Shown: positions 49,429 through 59,927, counted from the stretch's first letter. The stretch is 64,000 bases of DNA from an uncultured Desulfobacterales bacterium (GCA_947259495.1 CAMYLV010000031.1:1-64000), one strand, 5' to 3'. The notes: generated by a model not told the origin, from the sequence alone. Made by a program: numbers and translations.

Positions 49429-51123
49429 TCAGCCTGATTCTTCAAGCCACACATACTGATAGGGATTTAGCTGAATTGTCCCGGAGCCCACATTCTCGCC
49501 GGTTATTAAATCAACCATTGGACCGCTTGTTGCGGATGCCGCCATCGAAGCGGAAACGGATTTAGACGAAATATTGGTGAGGGCAATAATCGTCTGGTCC
49601 TTGCCGTATCGTTTGATCCCGAAGATTCTCGGATCGATATCCAGAATTTTGAAATTGGCATTGGGATGAAATGCCGATTGCTGTTTGCGGGTTTTGATTA
49701 AATGCAGATACGGAAAAAAGACCCGGGCTCGAAACGATTCAGGGTTATTTAATTCTGCAATGAGTTTTTCAACCTGAAGTTTTTCGCGGTTGACGGTCCG
49801 GGCTCTGCCGGTTTGCTCGACCCCCTGCACCCAGTTGCGGGATCCCAGCAGGCTGTGGATATAGGTGGCCGGTACGCCAGGCAGGGCGTACTGAATGGAC
49901 TGGGAGGCCAAAAATTTTTCGGCCCGGGTCGAGGATTTGTCACCCAGAATGGCATCCACATAGGTAATGTTTAATTCATAGGGGCTATCAGAGCCATCGG
50001 GATTTCTCCTATAGGAGACCTGGCCATCATTGGATTTTACGATTTCGATGAGTTTTTCAATTTCGCCGGGTTCCAGTATGCCTTCCAGCGGGCGCACGCC
50101 GATACCGTCATGGGATGCGGTAAAATTAAAAAAGGTGGCGCTTTCGGATGCCAGATGCAGGCTTTTGGCCCAATCGGAAAGGATGGTGGCATCTTCGGCT
50201 ACAAATGTATAAAACAGCAACGGCGGCAGGGTAAAATTATAGACCATCTGGGCTTCATCGCGGCCGTCGCCAAAATAGCTGATGTTTTCATCATGCGGCA
50301 CATTGGTTTCCGTTAAAATGATCACGTCCGGAGCCACCAGGTCCAGTACCGCGCGAAACAACTTGACCATATCATGGGTTTGGGGCAGGTGAATGCAGCT
50401 GGTGCCGATTTCCTTCCACAAATAGGCGATGGCATCCAGCCTTAAAATAGACGCGCCCTGATCAGCATAAAACAGCAGCACAGCGATCATTTTTTCAAGC
50501 ACACCCAAGCTTTTAAAATTAAAATCGATTTGATCGGCACTGAATGTGGTCCATAGATGTACCGTTTGCCCGTCAGTCTTCTCGTACGCTGATAAAAGCG
50601 GCAAGGACCTGGGCCGGGTAACGAGGGAAAGATCGGTTGCGGGATCGACTTCAATGGCAAATTCTTCAAACCCTTTTTGGCCTTCCAGGTAGTTCTGAAA
50701 CCACTGCCCTTTTGATGAGAAGTGGTTGACCAAATAGTCAAACATCAGTTCGAAATCCTGGCCGATCGCTGCAACCTCCTGCCATGTGCCCAGAGCCGGG
50801 TCGATCCTAAAAAAATCAATGACCGAAAAACCGTCATCCGAAGAGTAGGGGAAAAAGGGCAAAAAGTGAACGTTGGAAACGGCGCCTTTGAGGTGCTGGT
50901 TGGCGAAATTGTGCAACGTCGTCAGGGGAGCTTCACCTTCTTTCTTCAAGGAGTCGCCGTAGGTGATCAGAACCACATCTTCCTGGGAAAAATAAGATCT
51001 TTTTTCTCGTTTCCTGGGCGTATGTTTTTCAATCAGGGGAGCGATGCGTTCGTGTGCGAGCACGGCGGTTTTTGCCCCATATATTCTATTCAACAAGTTT
51101 TTAACTTTTTCCGTGCGGGCCAT
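49429..51123 (-). CDS. GH13_18 sugar phosphorylase, probably glucosylglycerate phosphorylase
   Basis: 564 residues. The family nucleophile lies in ASILRLDAIAYLWKEIGT (about 235) and the acid/base in IILTETNVPHDENISYFG (about 275). FLPFFPYSSDDGFSVIDF and TASHDGIGVRPLEG are typical of this subfamily. Length and sequence fit glucosylglycerate phosphorylase (YcjM-like) better than the ~500-residue sucrose phosphorylases. Products would be glucose 1-phosphate and glycerate, and genes for both follow-up steps (mutase, glycerate kinase) are adjacent. Substrate is inferred, not shown. Confidence 0.82.
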   Translation of the reverse strand: MARTEKVKNLLNRIYGAKTAVLAHERIAPLIEKHTPRKREKRSYFSQEDVVLITYGDSLKKEGEAPLTTLHNFANQHLKGAVSNVHFLPFFPYSSDDGFSVIDFFRIDPALGTWQEVAAIGQDFELMFDYLVNHFSSKGQWFQNYLEGQKGFEEFAIEVDPATDLSLVTRPRSLPLLSAYEKTDGQTVHLWTTFSADQIDFNFKSLGVLEKMIAVLLFYADQGASILRLDAIAYLWKEIGTSCIHLPQTHDMVKLFRAVLDLVAPDVIILTETNVPHDENISYFGDGRDEAQMVYNFTLPPLLFYTFVAEDATILSDWAKSLHLASESATFFNFTASHDGIGVRPLEGILEPGEIEKLIEIVKSNDGQVSYRRNPDGSDSPYELNITYVDAILGDKSSTRAEKFLASQSIQYALPGVPATYIHSLLGSRNWVQGVEQTGRARTVNREKLQVEKLIAELNNPESFRARVFFPYLHLIKTRKQQSAFHPNANFKILDIDPRIFGIKRYGKDQTIIALTNISSKSVSASMAASATSGPMVDLITGENVGSGTIQLNPYQYVWLEESG

Positions 51124-51178
51124 TTTTTTATGCTCTATAGCTTTCCCAAATACCTTTTTTTAATCTTTGCAGCTCAGA

Positions 51179-52375
51179 TCACCTGTCAGTTAGCGCCGCC
51201 ACGCCCGGCAGCACCTTACCCTCCATAAACTCCAGTGAGGCGCCGCCGCCGGTGGATACATGGGACACTTTGTCAGCCACCCCGGCCTGTTCTACTGCCG
51301 AAGCCGAATCACCGCCGCCGATAACCGTGGTGGCGCCGTTTGCGGTTGCCTCTGCCAGGGCGTGTGCAATGGCAAATGTTCCTTCGGCGGTATCTTCAAT
51401 TTCAAAAACCCCCATGGGGCCGTTCCAAACGATGGTTTTGGCAGTGTTGATGATCGATCTAAACGTATCGATCGATTTTGGCCCGATGTCCAGGCAAAAT
51501 TCATCTGCCGGAATCGCATCTGCCGAAACCGTCTTGAGTGCACCGACTTGACGGGCATCGAAATCAAACGTATCTGAAACCCTGCAGTCAACCGGGAGAA
51601 TTATTTTTGCGCCGCCCTGTACGAGCAGTTCTTTGGCCAGTTCGATTTTGTCTGCTTCAAGCAGTGATTTCCCAATTTCCTTGCCCTGGGCCTTAAAAAA
51701 CGTATATGTCATTCCGCCGCCGATGATGATGTTGTCGACCCGCGGCAGCAAGTTGGCAATAATGTCAATTTTGCCGGAGATCTTGGCTCCGCCCAAAATG
51801 GCGGCAAAGGGCTTGGCCGGATTTGTCAGGATGCCGCCCAGATAGTCCAGTTCTTTCATCATTAGATAACCGGCCGCGCATTGATTCATAAAATGGGTGA
51901 CGCCCTCAGTAGATGCATGCGCCCTGTGCGCGGTGCCGAAGGCATCATTGACATAAACATCGCCGAGTTTGGCCAGCCGGGCGGCAAACTCCGGATCATT
52001 ATCCGTCTCCTGATTGGTGTAGCGAAGATTTTCCAGCAATAGAATATCGCCTTCGTCGAGGGATTCAACGGCGCTTTCGACGGCGGGCCCAATACAGTCT
52101 TCGGCAAATTTCGTTTTTTTGCCAAGCAGGGCGTTGAGAACCGTCACACAGGGCCGTAACGACATTTCCGGCACGCGCTTGCCTTTGGGCCTTCCCAGGT
52201 GGGACATCAAGATGAGTTTGCCGCCGTTGTTGGTGATATAATTGATGGTCGGCAGGGCGGCCCTGATACGCCTATCATTGGCCACCCGTTCGCCTTCCAA
52301 AGGCACATTGAAATCAACCCGCATCAAAACGCGTTTGCCTTTTAGATCTAAATCCTCAACAGTCAGTTTGTCCAT
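51179..52375 (-). CDS. pgk: Phosphoglycerate kinase
   Basis: 398 residues. KRVLMRVDFNVPLEG at the N-terminus, LMSHLGRPKG, NDAFGTAHRAHASTEG and GGGMTYTFFKAQGKEIG are family signatures; TVIGGGDSASAVEQ binds nucleotide near residue 355. It makes ATP from 1,3-bisphosphoglycerate. GGGAGAA precedes the ATG. Confidence 0.97.
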   Translation of the reverse strand: MDKLTVEDLDLKGKRVLMRVDFNVPLEGERVANDRRIRAALPTINYITNNGGKLILMSHLGRPKGKRVPEMSLRPCVTVLNALLGKKTKFAEDCIGPAVESAVESLDEGDILLLENLRYTNQETDNDPEFAARLAKLGDVYVNDAFGTAHRAHASTEGVTHFMNQCAAGYLMMKELDYLGGILTNPAKPFAAILGGAKISGKIDIIANLLPRVDNIIIGGGMTYTFFKAQGKEIGKSLLEADKIELAKELLVQGGAKIILPVDCRVSDTFDFDARQVGALKTVSADAIPADEFCLDIGPKSIDTFRSIINTAKTIVWNGPMGVFEIEDTAEGTFAIAHALAEATANGATTVIGGGDSASAVEQAGVADKVSHVSTGGGASLEFMEGKVLPGVAALTDR

Positions 52376-52546
52376 GCTGTTCTCCCGAAAGATTATTTTT
52401 TGTTAATAGCAACAGACCCACACAGACCTACACAGACAAGCCTTTTCCTCGGGCGACGCTGCCTGAGTAAAAACTGTATGCCCTGCGGGCAACAGTACAT
52501 ACCATCTTAAGATATGTTTTCAGGCAACTGAATTTGATCTATCCTC

Positions 52547-53551
52547 TTATGAAAACGCTGCCAGCATTCCAATCAGATCCACAACTCTATTCGAGTAGCC
52601 CCACTCATTGTCATACCAGGAGACGATGCGGGCATAGCCGTCATCCTGAGAGCTGGTCGACAGGGCATCGAAGATGCTCGAATGGGTGTTGCCGATGATA
52701 TCGCTGGATACCAGCGGGGCCTCGCTGTATTCGACTACACGCTGCATGGACCCTGCGGCAGCTTCTTGCACCGCTGCATTGATATCGCTGCGAGACGCTT
52801 TTTTGCCCAGCCGGCAGGCGAGATCAACGATCGAGCCGTCCGGCACCGGAACCCGCATGGCCAATCCATCCAGTTTGCCCTGCAGCTGGGGCAGCACTTT
52901 ACCGACAGCCTTGGCGGCCCCGGTGGTCGTCGGAATGATATTCTCACCGGCCGCCCGGCTGCGGCGAAAATCCTTATGCGGCACGTCTGCCAGACGTTGA
53001 TCATTGGTATAGGCGTGCACCGTGGTGATGAACCCCTCTTCGATGCCAAACGCATCGTCCAGGATTTTAGCAATGGGAGCCAGGCAGTTGGTGGTGCAGG
53101 ATGCATTTGAAACAATGCGGTGTTCCTGCTTGAGTTCTGCGTCGTTGACCCCGATCACGATGGTGGCGTCGATTTCTTCTTTTGCCGGCACCGTCAGGAT
53201 CACTTTTTCAGCACCCGCTGCCATATGTTTTTCCAGCGGTTCTCGAGTGCGGAACACACCGGTGGATTCAATCACAAACCGAGCACCTAAATCCTTCCAG
53301 GGAATCTGCGCCGGATCGCGATGCTCGGTCATCACCACCCGTTGATTGTCCACGGTCATGGCGTCTGTTTGTGCGGTTACCTTCTTGTCAAAAATGCCCA
53401 TGACGGTATCATATTTGAGGAGGTAAGCCAGCTGCTCATTGTCAAACAGGTCATTGATCGCAACAACTTCCATGTCATCACGATCACTGATAATCCGAAA
53501 TACACTGCGGCCGATGCGGCCGAAGCCATTTATACCAACTTGAATCGCCAT
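52547..53551 (-). CDS. gap: Glyceraldehyde-3-phosphate dehydrogenase
   Basis: 334 residues. NAD site GINGFGRIGR and INDLFD; catalytic SNASCTTNCLAP with C152; histidine 179 in TTVHAYTND; phosphate-site residues T210-G211 in PTTTGAA and R233 in LAMRVPVPDG are all present, so this is the regular enzyme. It overlaps the stop of the second gap by one base (TAATG). Confidence 0.97.
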   Translation of the reverse strand: MAIQVGINGFGRIGRSVFRIISDRDDMEVVAINDLFDNEQLAYLLKYDTVMGIFDKKVTAQTDAMTVDNQRVVMTEHRDPAQIPWKDLGARFVIESTGVFRTREPLEKHMAAGAEKVILTVPAKEEIDATIVIGVNDAELKQEHRIVSNASCTTNCLAPIAKILDDAFGIEEGFITTVHAYTNDQRLADVPHKDFRRSRAAGENIIPTTTGAAKAVGKVLPQLQGKLDGLAMRVPVPDGSIVDLACRLGKKASRSDINAAVQEAAAGSMQRVVEYSEAPLVSSDIIGNTHSSIFDALSTSSQDDGYARIVSWYDNEWGYSNRVVDLIGMLAAFS

Positions 53552-54570
53552 TATGCGGCCTCCTTGTCTATTTCCATGAACTTTTTGATTAAATCAACCA
53601 CCCGATGGGCATACCCCCAGCCGTTGTCATACCAGGCCAGAGTTTTGGAAACGTTTTCTTTCTGGACCATGGTCGCCATGGAATCGAAAGTGCTCGAGTA
53701 GGTACTGCGAATAATGTCGCTGGAAACAATGGGATCATCCTCATAGTTCAAAATTCCGCGCCATTGGCCCGATGCGGCTGCCGTGCGGATGACCTCGTTG
53801 ATTGCTAAAGCTGTTACCGGCTTCTCGTGCCAGCAGACCAGGTCCACTACCGACCCGTTGGGGACCGGAACGTTCATGGAGGCACCACTCAGCCGCCCGG
53901 CCAGATCCGGAATCAGTTCGGTGACCACCTGGGCGGCATTGGTTTCCTGGGGAATGATATTTTCGGCGGCGGCGCGCCCGCGCCGTTTATCTTCGGAGGG
54001 CACATCCGCCAGCCGCTGCTGGTTGGTATACGCGTGCACGGTGCTTAAAAATGCTCTTCGGATACCAAAGGCCCTGTGCAGGATCTTGACCACCGGCGCG
54101 GCACAATGGGCCGTACAGGACCCATTAGAAACAATTTTGTGCTCTGCTTTGAGCTGATCATCGTTGACCCCCATCACCACGGTAATGTCCGGTGGCGTTT
54201 TCTGGGGCACGCAGAGAATTACCCGTTTGGCGCCCTGCTTGAGGTGCTTTTCAAAGTCCTCCCGGGTCCGATTCTGGGCGGTGGCCTCGATGACCACGTC
54301 CACGCCCAGATCTCCCCAGGGCACATCGCCGGGCTCCTTTTCAGAAAGCATGGGAATCTGGCGGCCGACCACATATAGGTTGCCTTCCCGGATACTGACC
54401 TCATCGGGGAAAGGCCCCAGAATCGTATCAAAACGCAGCAGGTATTCAAGCGCTCTGTGGTCGGCAATATCGCTGATGGCGGCCAGTTTAATGTCTTCGC
54501 TCTGGTAAAGAATCCGAAAAAGATTTCTTCCGATTCTGCCAAAGCCCATTAAGCCGATTGTTGTTGCCAT
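53551..54570 (-). CDS. Divergent GAPDH paralogue
   Basis: 339 residues aligning end to end with the downstream gap. The nucleotide site (GLMGFGRIGR, ISDIAD) and C152/H179 are kept. Several substrate-phosphate residues are not: T154 and N155 in SCTTNC become AH; G211 becomes N (PQETNAA); R233 becomes N (ASMNVPVP); and ESTGVF becomes EATAQN. It may act on another aldehyde or be regulatory. AGGAGGTGAC precedes the ATG. It is coupled to gap by overlap. Confidence 0.9.
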   Translation of the reverse strand: MATTIGLMGFGRIGRNLFRILYQSEDIKLAAISDIADHRALEYLLRFDTILGPFPDEVSIREGNLYVVGRQIPMLSEKEPGDVPWGDLGVDVVIEATAQNRTREDFEKHLKQGAKRVILCVPQKTPPDITVVMGVNDDQLKAEHKIVSNGSCTAHCAAPVVKILHRAFGIRRAFLSTVHAYTNQQRLADVPSEDKRRGRAAAENIIPQETNAAQVVTELIPDLAGRLSGASMNVPVPNGSVVDLVCWHEKPVTALAINEVIRTAAASGQWRGILNYEDDPIVSSDIIRSTYSSTFDSMATMVQKENVSKTLAWYDNGWGYAHRVVDLIKKFMEIDKEAA

Positions 54571-54742
54571 ATGTCACCTCCTTGGCAGGGTTAAACATTT
54601 TCAGGTTAATTCAGTTGATGTGGACCATTATTTTCTTTATCTAAAAATCCAATGTTCCATTATTCCAACATTCCAAGTGGAACAAAATCCCCTCATTTCA
54701 ATGATTGGCCACAACCAACTAACTTTAGCGCTATTGAAAGTA

Positions 54743-56413
54743 TTACGCAGAGATCTCCACAATGCTCGGTGTATAGTCTTCCGGCGGTTCAAAACCCAGA
54801 AGTGTCAGACAGGTTGCCGCCAGACTGCTGATACTCAGATCTTTATGGTTCGAAAGTTTCATTTTAATGCTGCCGCCGGGCGCATACACATAGGCAAACA
54901 CCGGATTGAGTGAATGGGCCGTGCGCGACTTGGGTTTTCCGGTTTTTTCATCATAGACGACTTCGCCCGTTTTATAATTGCACTCGTACATGTCATCCGC
55001 ATTGCCGTGATCCGCCGAGACGACCAGAATGCCCTTGGCCTTTTTAACCGCCCTGACCAGCCGGGCCAGACACAAATCGACGGTCTCAACCGCAATCTCA
55101 ACAGCCTGGGTTATGCCCGTATGCCCCACCATATCGCCGTTGGCATAATTGAGCCGGATAAAACGATATTCTCCGCCTGAGATGGCCTCTACGACTTTGT
55201 CGGTGATCTCGGCCGCTTTCATCCAGGGCCGTTGTTCAAAGGGGACCATGTCGGACGGCACCTCGACATAATCCTCTAAAGACGCGTCAAACTTACCTGA
55301 ACGGTTACCGTTAAAAAAATAAGTCACATGGCCGAATTTCTGGGTTTCACTGATGGCCAGCTGTCTGACACCGGCTTTGACCAGATACTCGCCGACGGTG
55401 CGGTCAATGCCGGGCGGATTGACCAGATACTTTTGGGGTATGAGCGCATCACCGTCGTATTGCATCATGCCGGCATATTTTACATTAAGTTTGGGCCCCC
55501 GGGAAAATTTGTCAAACTTTGCTTGTTCAAAGGCCATGCTGATCTCGATGGCGCGGTCGCCACGGAAATTGAAAAAAATGATACTGTCATTTTCTTCGAT
55601 GGGTCCCAGGGGGGCGTTATCCGCCTTGTCCTGGGCAATGACGAACGGCGGCAGATCCTGATCGATGACATCCGGGTTTTCCCGGCGCAAGGTTTCAATC
55701 GCCTTTCGGGCAGAGCTGAATGTGCGGCCCTCGCCCAGGACATGGGTTTTCCAGCCCCGTTCAACCATGCCCCAGTTGGCCTGATAGCGGTCCATGGTGA
55801 TTTGCATGCGTCCGCCGCCGGATGCGATGGCAAAATCAATGTCGCTGCCCGCTTTAAGTGCAGACAAAAAATTTTCGAGCCGATCGACATATTCCAGGGC
55901 CGAAGTTGGCGGCACGTCGCGCCCATCCAGCAGAATATGAACGCAGGCTTTTTTAACGCCTTGGTTTTTCGCCTCTGCCAGCATGTCCTCCAGATGGTCG
56001 ATATGACTGTGAACGTTGCCGTCTGAGAAAAGGCCGATAAAATGCAGCCTGGAATCATGCTGTCCCACGTTTTCGATTAATTCTTTCCAGACGTCGCCTT
56101 CAAAAAGTGCGCGGCTTTCAATGGATTCATTCACTAGGCGGGCGCCCTGGGCAAAAACGCGGCCGCAGCCGATGGCGTTGTGACCGATCTCACTGTTGCC
56201 CATATCTGCATCCGAGGGCATACCCACTGCTGTTCCATGGGCCTTGAGCTTTGCGGCCAGAGCATTTTGAGCCAGCCAATCCAGTGTCGGGGTGTTGGCC
56301 CGGCTGACCACATCGCCTTCCGCACAGGTGCCGATACCGACACCATCTAAAATCACCAGAACAACCGGCCCCTGTGGGCCTTTGAATTTTTTCGCCTTTT
56401 TTAACGGTTCCAT
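54743..56413 (-). CDS. gpmI: Phosphoglycerate mutase, cofactor-independent
   Basis: 556 residues. The first metal site is in VILDGVGIG near residue 22. The phosphoserine loop is DADMGNSEIGHNAIG near residue 70. The later metal ligands are in NYANGDMVGHTG and SADHGNADDMYE. It interconverts 3- and 2-phosphoglycerate. The ATG at 56413 is preferred to a TTG two codons upstream. Confidence 0.96.
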   Translation of the reverse strand: MEPLKKAKKFKGPQGPVVLVILDGVGIGTCAEGDVVSRANTPTLDWLAQNALAAKLKAHGTAVGMPSDADMGNSEIGHNAIGCGRVFAQGARLVNESIESRALFEGDVWKELIENVGQHDSRLHFIGLFSDGNVHSHIDHLEDMLAEAKNQGVKKACVHILLDGRDVPPTSALEYVDRLENFLSALKAGSDIDFAIASGGGRMQITMDRYQANWGMVERGWKTHVLGEGRTFSSARKAIETLRRENPDVIDQDLPPFVIAQDKADNAPLGPIEENDSIIFFNFRGDRAIEISMAFEQAKFDKFSRGPKLNVKYAGMMQYDGDALIPQKYLVNPPGIDRTVGEYLVKAGVRQLAISETQKFGHVTYFFNGNRSGKFDASLEDYVEVPSDMVPFEQRPWMKAAEITDKVVEAISGGEYRFIRLNYANGDMVGHTGITQAVEIAVETVDLCLARLVRAVKKAKGILVVSADHGNADDMYECNYKTGEVVYDEKTGKPKSRTAHSLNPVFAYVYAPGGSIKMKLSNHKDLSISSLAATCLTLLGFEPPEDYTPSIVEISA

Positions 56414-56657
56414 GTTCAATTTCCGGGGTCCCTTAAATTTTGTTGTTATTAGATGTGAATCTATAATTTCTTTTAGACAGGATTTACAGGATTTACAGGA
56501 TTTTTATTCATTCGTCACTTTCCAGAAGAAAGTGACGTAACTCAATCTCGCCGATGGCGGGAAAATTAAAATTGCTGAGACAGAATCGATTCTTACTGAA
56601 AGGCTCCTGTTGGACACGGTTTTTCAGCATCGCCATCTGCTTCATTGGAGTTCTTTC

Positions 56658-57590
<933 letters not shown>

Positions 57591-57671
57591 TCAAATAGGC
57601 CGACGGTAGGCTTATCTGACTGTGAAACAGAATTTTATAAACGAATTTAGAGGTTTAGCACTTAGTCTGCA

Positions 57672-57778
57672 TTTATACCGTTTTCCATAATAATGTTGCG
57701 GAATACGGAAGTACGGCATAAGGGGTTGTAGAAAAAAACGTTGGAATAACGGAACGTTTTTTTGACGACCCCTATAAA
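57672..57778 (+). repeat. Copy of the ~107-bp dispersed palindromic repeat
   Basis: TTTATACCGTTTTCC at the left end, CCTATAAAT at the right. The stem pairs AGGGGTTGTAGAAAAAAACG with CGTTTTTTTGACGACCCCT, including one position that would be G-U in RNA. Confidence 0.83.
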
Positions 57779-57869
57779 TAGATAGAGGTAAAATAAGCCC
57801 CGCTCACCGATCGTCAAGTCCGCGACTAACGGTCTAAAATCTGATGTTTGAACCACAAAACGTTGGCTG

Positions 57870-57927
57870 ATACCGTTTTCCGTAATAATGTTCCAGAATA
57901 CGGAAGTGCGGCATAAGGGGTTGTAGA
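57870..57927 (+). repeat. Truncated copy of the dispersed palindromic repeat
   Basis: ATACCGTTTTCCGTAATAATG, then the TTCCAGAATACGGAAGTGCGG region and GGGGTTGTAGAA; the right half is missing. It lies about 90 bp from a full copy in the same orientation. Confidence 0.7.
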
Positions 57928-58004
57928 ATCAAGTTCTCTTTCTCTTAATGGAGTAAAAAGAGAAATCATTTCGGTCAGAGTTGAGGGCGGAGGATTTGTT
58001 TGCA

Positions 58005-58457
58005 TTAATTTGCTTCTGGGCCGTCTACACAGGCTTCGGCCTGATTTTTAATGGCGGCCATCAATTGCTGCGTTAGTCGATGAAGGCGTTTGGGAATGAA
58101 AATGAGTTTGCTGAGCCACAACAGGGGACCACGGAAGGTTTCACTGCTGGTCAGTCTCACCGCGTCTTTTTTTTCTTCGAAAATAAATGTGTGCACCGCC
58201 TTAACGCCAAAACGGCTTCCCTCCCAGATGACTTCTTTGCCCGGGTCACATTTGGTTATGGTCGGCATGACCTTAATCGGCAGGTAGTATGGCCGCATTT
58301 GAAAGGTAAAACAGGTATCTTCTGCCATGCTGTCGCCGGAGATGATACAGCAATTTTCGCACACCGTATTCCAGCTCTGCCAGTCTTCCATGGTGGAAAA
58401 GACGCGCCAGACCAGCGGCAATGGTGCATGGATATCAATACTTTCCTCAATGATCAT
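58005..58457 (-). CDS. SRPBCC (START-like) family protein
   Basis: 150 residues from ATG 58457 (MIIEESIDIHAPLPLVW). The SRPBCC fold shows in VWRVFSTMEDWQSWN, VIWEGSRFGVKAVHTFIFEE and VRLTSSETFRGPLL. Such proteins bind a hydrophobic ligand in a helix-grip pocket; the ligand is unknown. AGGGAG overlaps the stop of the decayed acetate-kinase reading upstream, so this gene was probably once translated together with it. Confidence 0.83.
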   Translation of the reverse strand: MIIEESIDIHAPLPLVWRVFSTMEDWQSWNTVCENCCIISGDSMAEDTCFTFQMRPYYLPIKVMPTITKCDPGKEVIWEGSRFGVKAVHTFIFEEKKDAVRLTSSETFRGPLLWLSKLIFIPKRLHRLTQQLMAAIKNQAEACVDGPEAN

Positions 58458-58468
58458 TGTGTTCTCCC

Positions 58469-58624
58469 TTAGGGTACCGGTTCGGATTTCGACATGTTTT
58501 GGAGACACCCGACCGTCTGCTCGGCAATTTCAAATTCCTCGTTGGTGGGGATGACCGGGACCCCGGCGGTGCTGTTTTCCGATTGAATCTCAAATTGAAT
58601 GCGATTTGAGGTCTGAAAACCACC
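58469..58624 (-). pseudogene. Remnant of the acetate kinase C-terminus
   Basis: About 50 codons ending at 58469 read ...ENSTAGVPVIPTNEEFEIAEQTV..., matching the C-terminal VIPTNEE-IA signature of acetate kinases. A TAA at the upstream end and no start codon show that the rest is lost. Identification rests on one motif. Confidence 0.5.
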
Positions 58625-58643
58625 TTACCTGGAAAGTCTGTCA

Positions 58644-58754
58644 TTGGCGCAAAAGCCCACGCAATTTTTCGAAAAGTTTATCATGCGCGTCCTCAAAGTC
58701 AACATCATGGCTTAGATCAACGATCTTGCGCAGGCGTTTATACCCCAATTCTAT
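58644..58754 (-). pseudogene. Unassigned gene remnant
   Basis: An open minus-strand stretch reads ...GYKRLRKIVDLSHDVDF... and ends KLRGLLRQ with a stop overlapping an ATG. No start is visible. It looks like a C-terminal tail of a lost gene upstream of the acetate-kinase remnant; family not recognised. Confidence 0.35.
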
Positions 58755-58850
58755 AATTGGGTGTTTTTAACCGCACCGATTAAGGCACTACCGTGCCTTT
58801 GGTTTTTCCGCTGATGGCGGAAAAATTCAAGCCACCCGCTGTGCGGGTGG
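58744..58850. repeat. Row of four short hairpins
   Basis: CCCAATTCTATAATTGGG (58744-58761), AAGGCACTACCGTGCCTT (58782-58799), TTTTTCCGCTGATGGCGGAA (58803-58822) and CCACCCGCTGTGCGGGTGG (58832-58850) form consecutive hairpins. The last resembles the hairpin at ends of IS200/IS605-type elements (recollection). Possibly an element end or a structured RNA. Confidence 0.5.
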
Positions 58851-58860
58851 TCGGTGACTC

Positions 58861-58888
58861 GGAACATTATTATGAAAAGCGGTATAAT
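58861..58888 (-). repeat. Left-end fragment of the dispersed palindromic repeat, reversed
   Basis: On the minus strand GCATTATACCGCTTTTCAT and ATAATAATGTTCC are present, matching the left end of the family. The rest is absent. Confidence 0.65.
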
Positions 58889-59151
58889 GCCACATTTCTA
58901 AAACCTGTTTTCGATTAGATACCCCCCATTTTTACCTCTTTTTGGGGGTTTGCGGCTTTATAGGAGGGATTTATGTTATATGTTAAGACATAATCGAGTG
59001 TTTTTCCTATTTTTTGCTTGCGCTGGCTCGAGTTTATGATAAAAGATCCAAATCGTTATAGATACTCGACTAAACGATAAACACCGTATAATTAAAATAG
59101 TATTCCAGCTATAGGTTCAGACCATTCGGATTAAGAGGGGGAACCAACAAC

Positions 59152-59918
59152 ATGGCCGCAGAAAATTCGAGCGAACAAACTCCGTCCGACGCAATCGCAG
59201 CGGAGAAACCCGGAAATCCGTTTACCTGGCTTTTCCATCCGTTTGGTGCCCGCGCCATGCGGATCAACGGCAACCTGGGTGCCCTGGCGATCTTTTTTTT
59301 CCGCGCCTTTATCCAGATTTTTCATCCCAAGCAGTTTTCGGCCATCGTCCAGCAGATTTACTTTATCGGGGCCAGATCAGCCCAGATCGTTATGCTGGTG
59401 GGCTTTTTTACCGGCATGGTCCTGGGCCTGCAGCTGTACCATGTGCTGGTCAAATTTGGCTCGGTGGGGGTGCTGGGCACCGCCGTCGGGCTTTCGTTGA
59501 TCAGAGAGATGGGGCCGGTTCCCTGTCCACCATGCGCATAGACCCGGTGGGGTTTTTAATCAGCCCGCGGATAGCGGCTGCGATCATCAGCTTTCCGATC
59601 TTGACCACCCTGTTTGATCTGATCGGGATTCTGGGCGGCTGGGTCAGCGGTTGTCTGTTGCTGGGGGTTAATTCCGGGGCCTATTTTTACCGCGTGGTGT
59701 CTGCCACCCAGATGGAAGATATCACCGGGGGTCTGGTCAAGTCTTTAGTCTTTGGCATTCTGGTGGTGACTATCTGCTGTTTTCAGGGTTTTTTCACCCA
59801 TATGCGCACCGACAGTTACGGCGCCCGCAGTGTCAGCCTGTCGACCACCTCGGCGGTAGTGATCTCGTGCGTGATGATTTTGATCTCAGATTATGTCGTA
59901 ACATCTTTCATTTTGTAG
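59152..59918 (+). pseudogene. mlaE: MlaE permease with an internal deletion and frameshift
   Basis: Two overlapping frames together form MlaE. The first (59152-59541) ends ...LIREMGPV then runs into PCPPCA and a stop. The second (59532-59918) starts with MRIDPVGFLISPR. In intact MlaE, about 30 residues between these points include the conserved GRAGSA-TAEIG loop; they are missing here and the frame shifts. The remaining helices are normal. Downstream mla genes are intact. A true break or a sequencing/assembly error are both possible. Confidence 0.8.
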
Positions 59919-59927
59919 GGGCAGATT

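Noticed and set aside
59532-59918. A separate second permease gene
   Set aside because: It begins in the middle of the MlaE fold and continues the first frame, so it is the other half of a broken mlaE.
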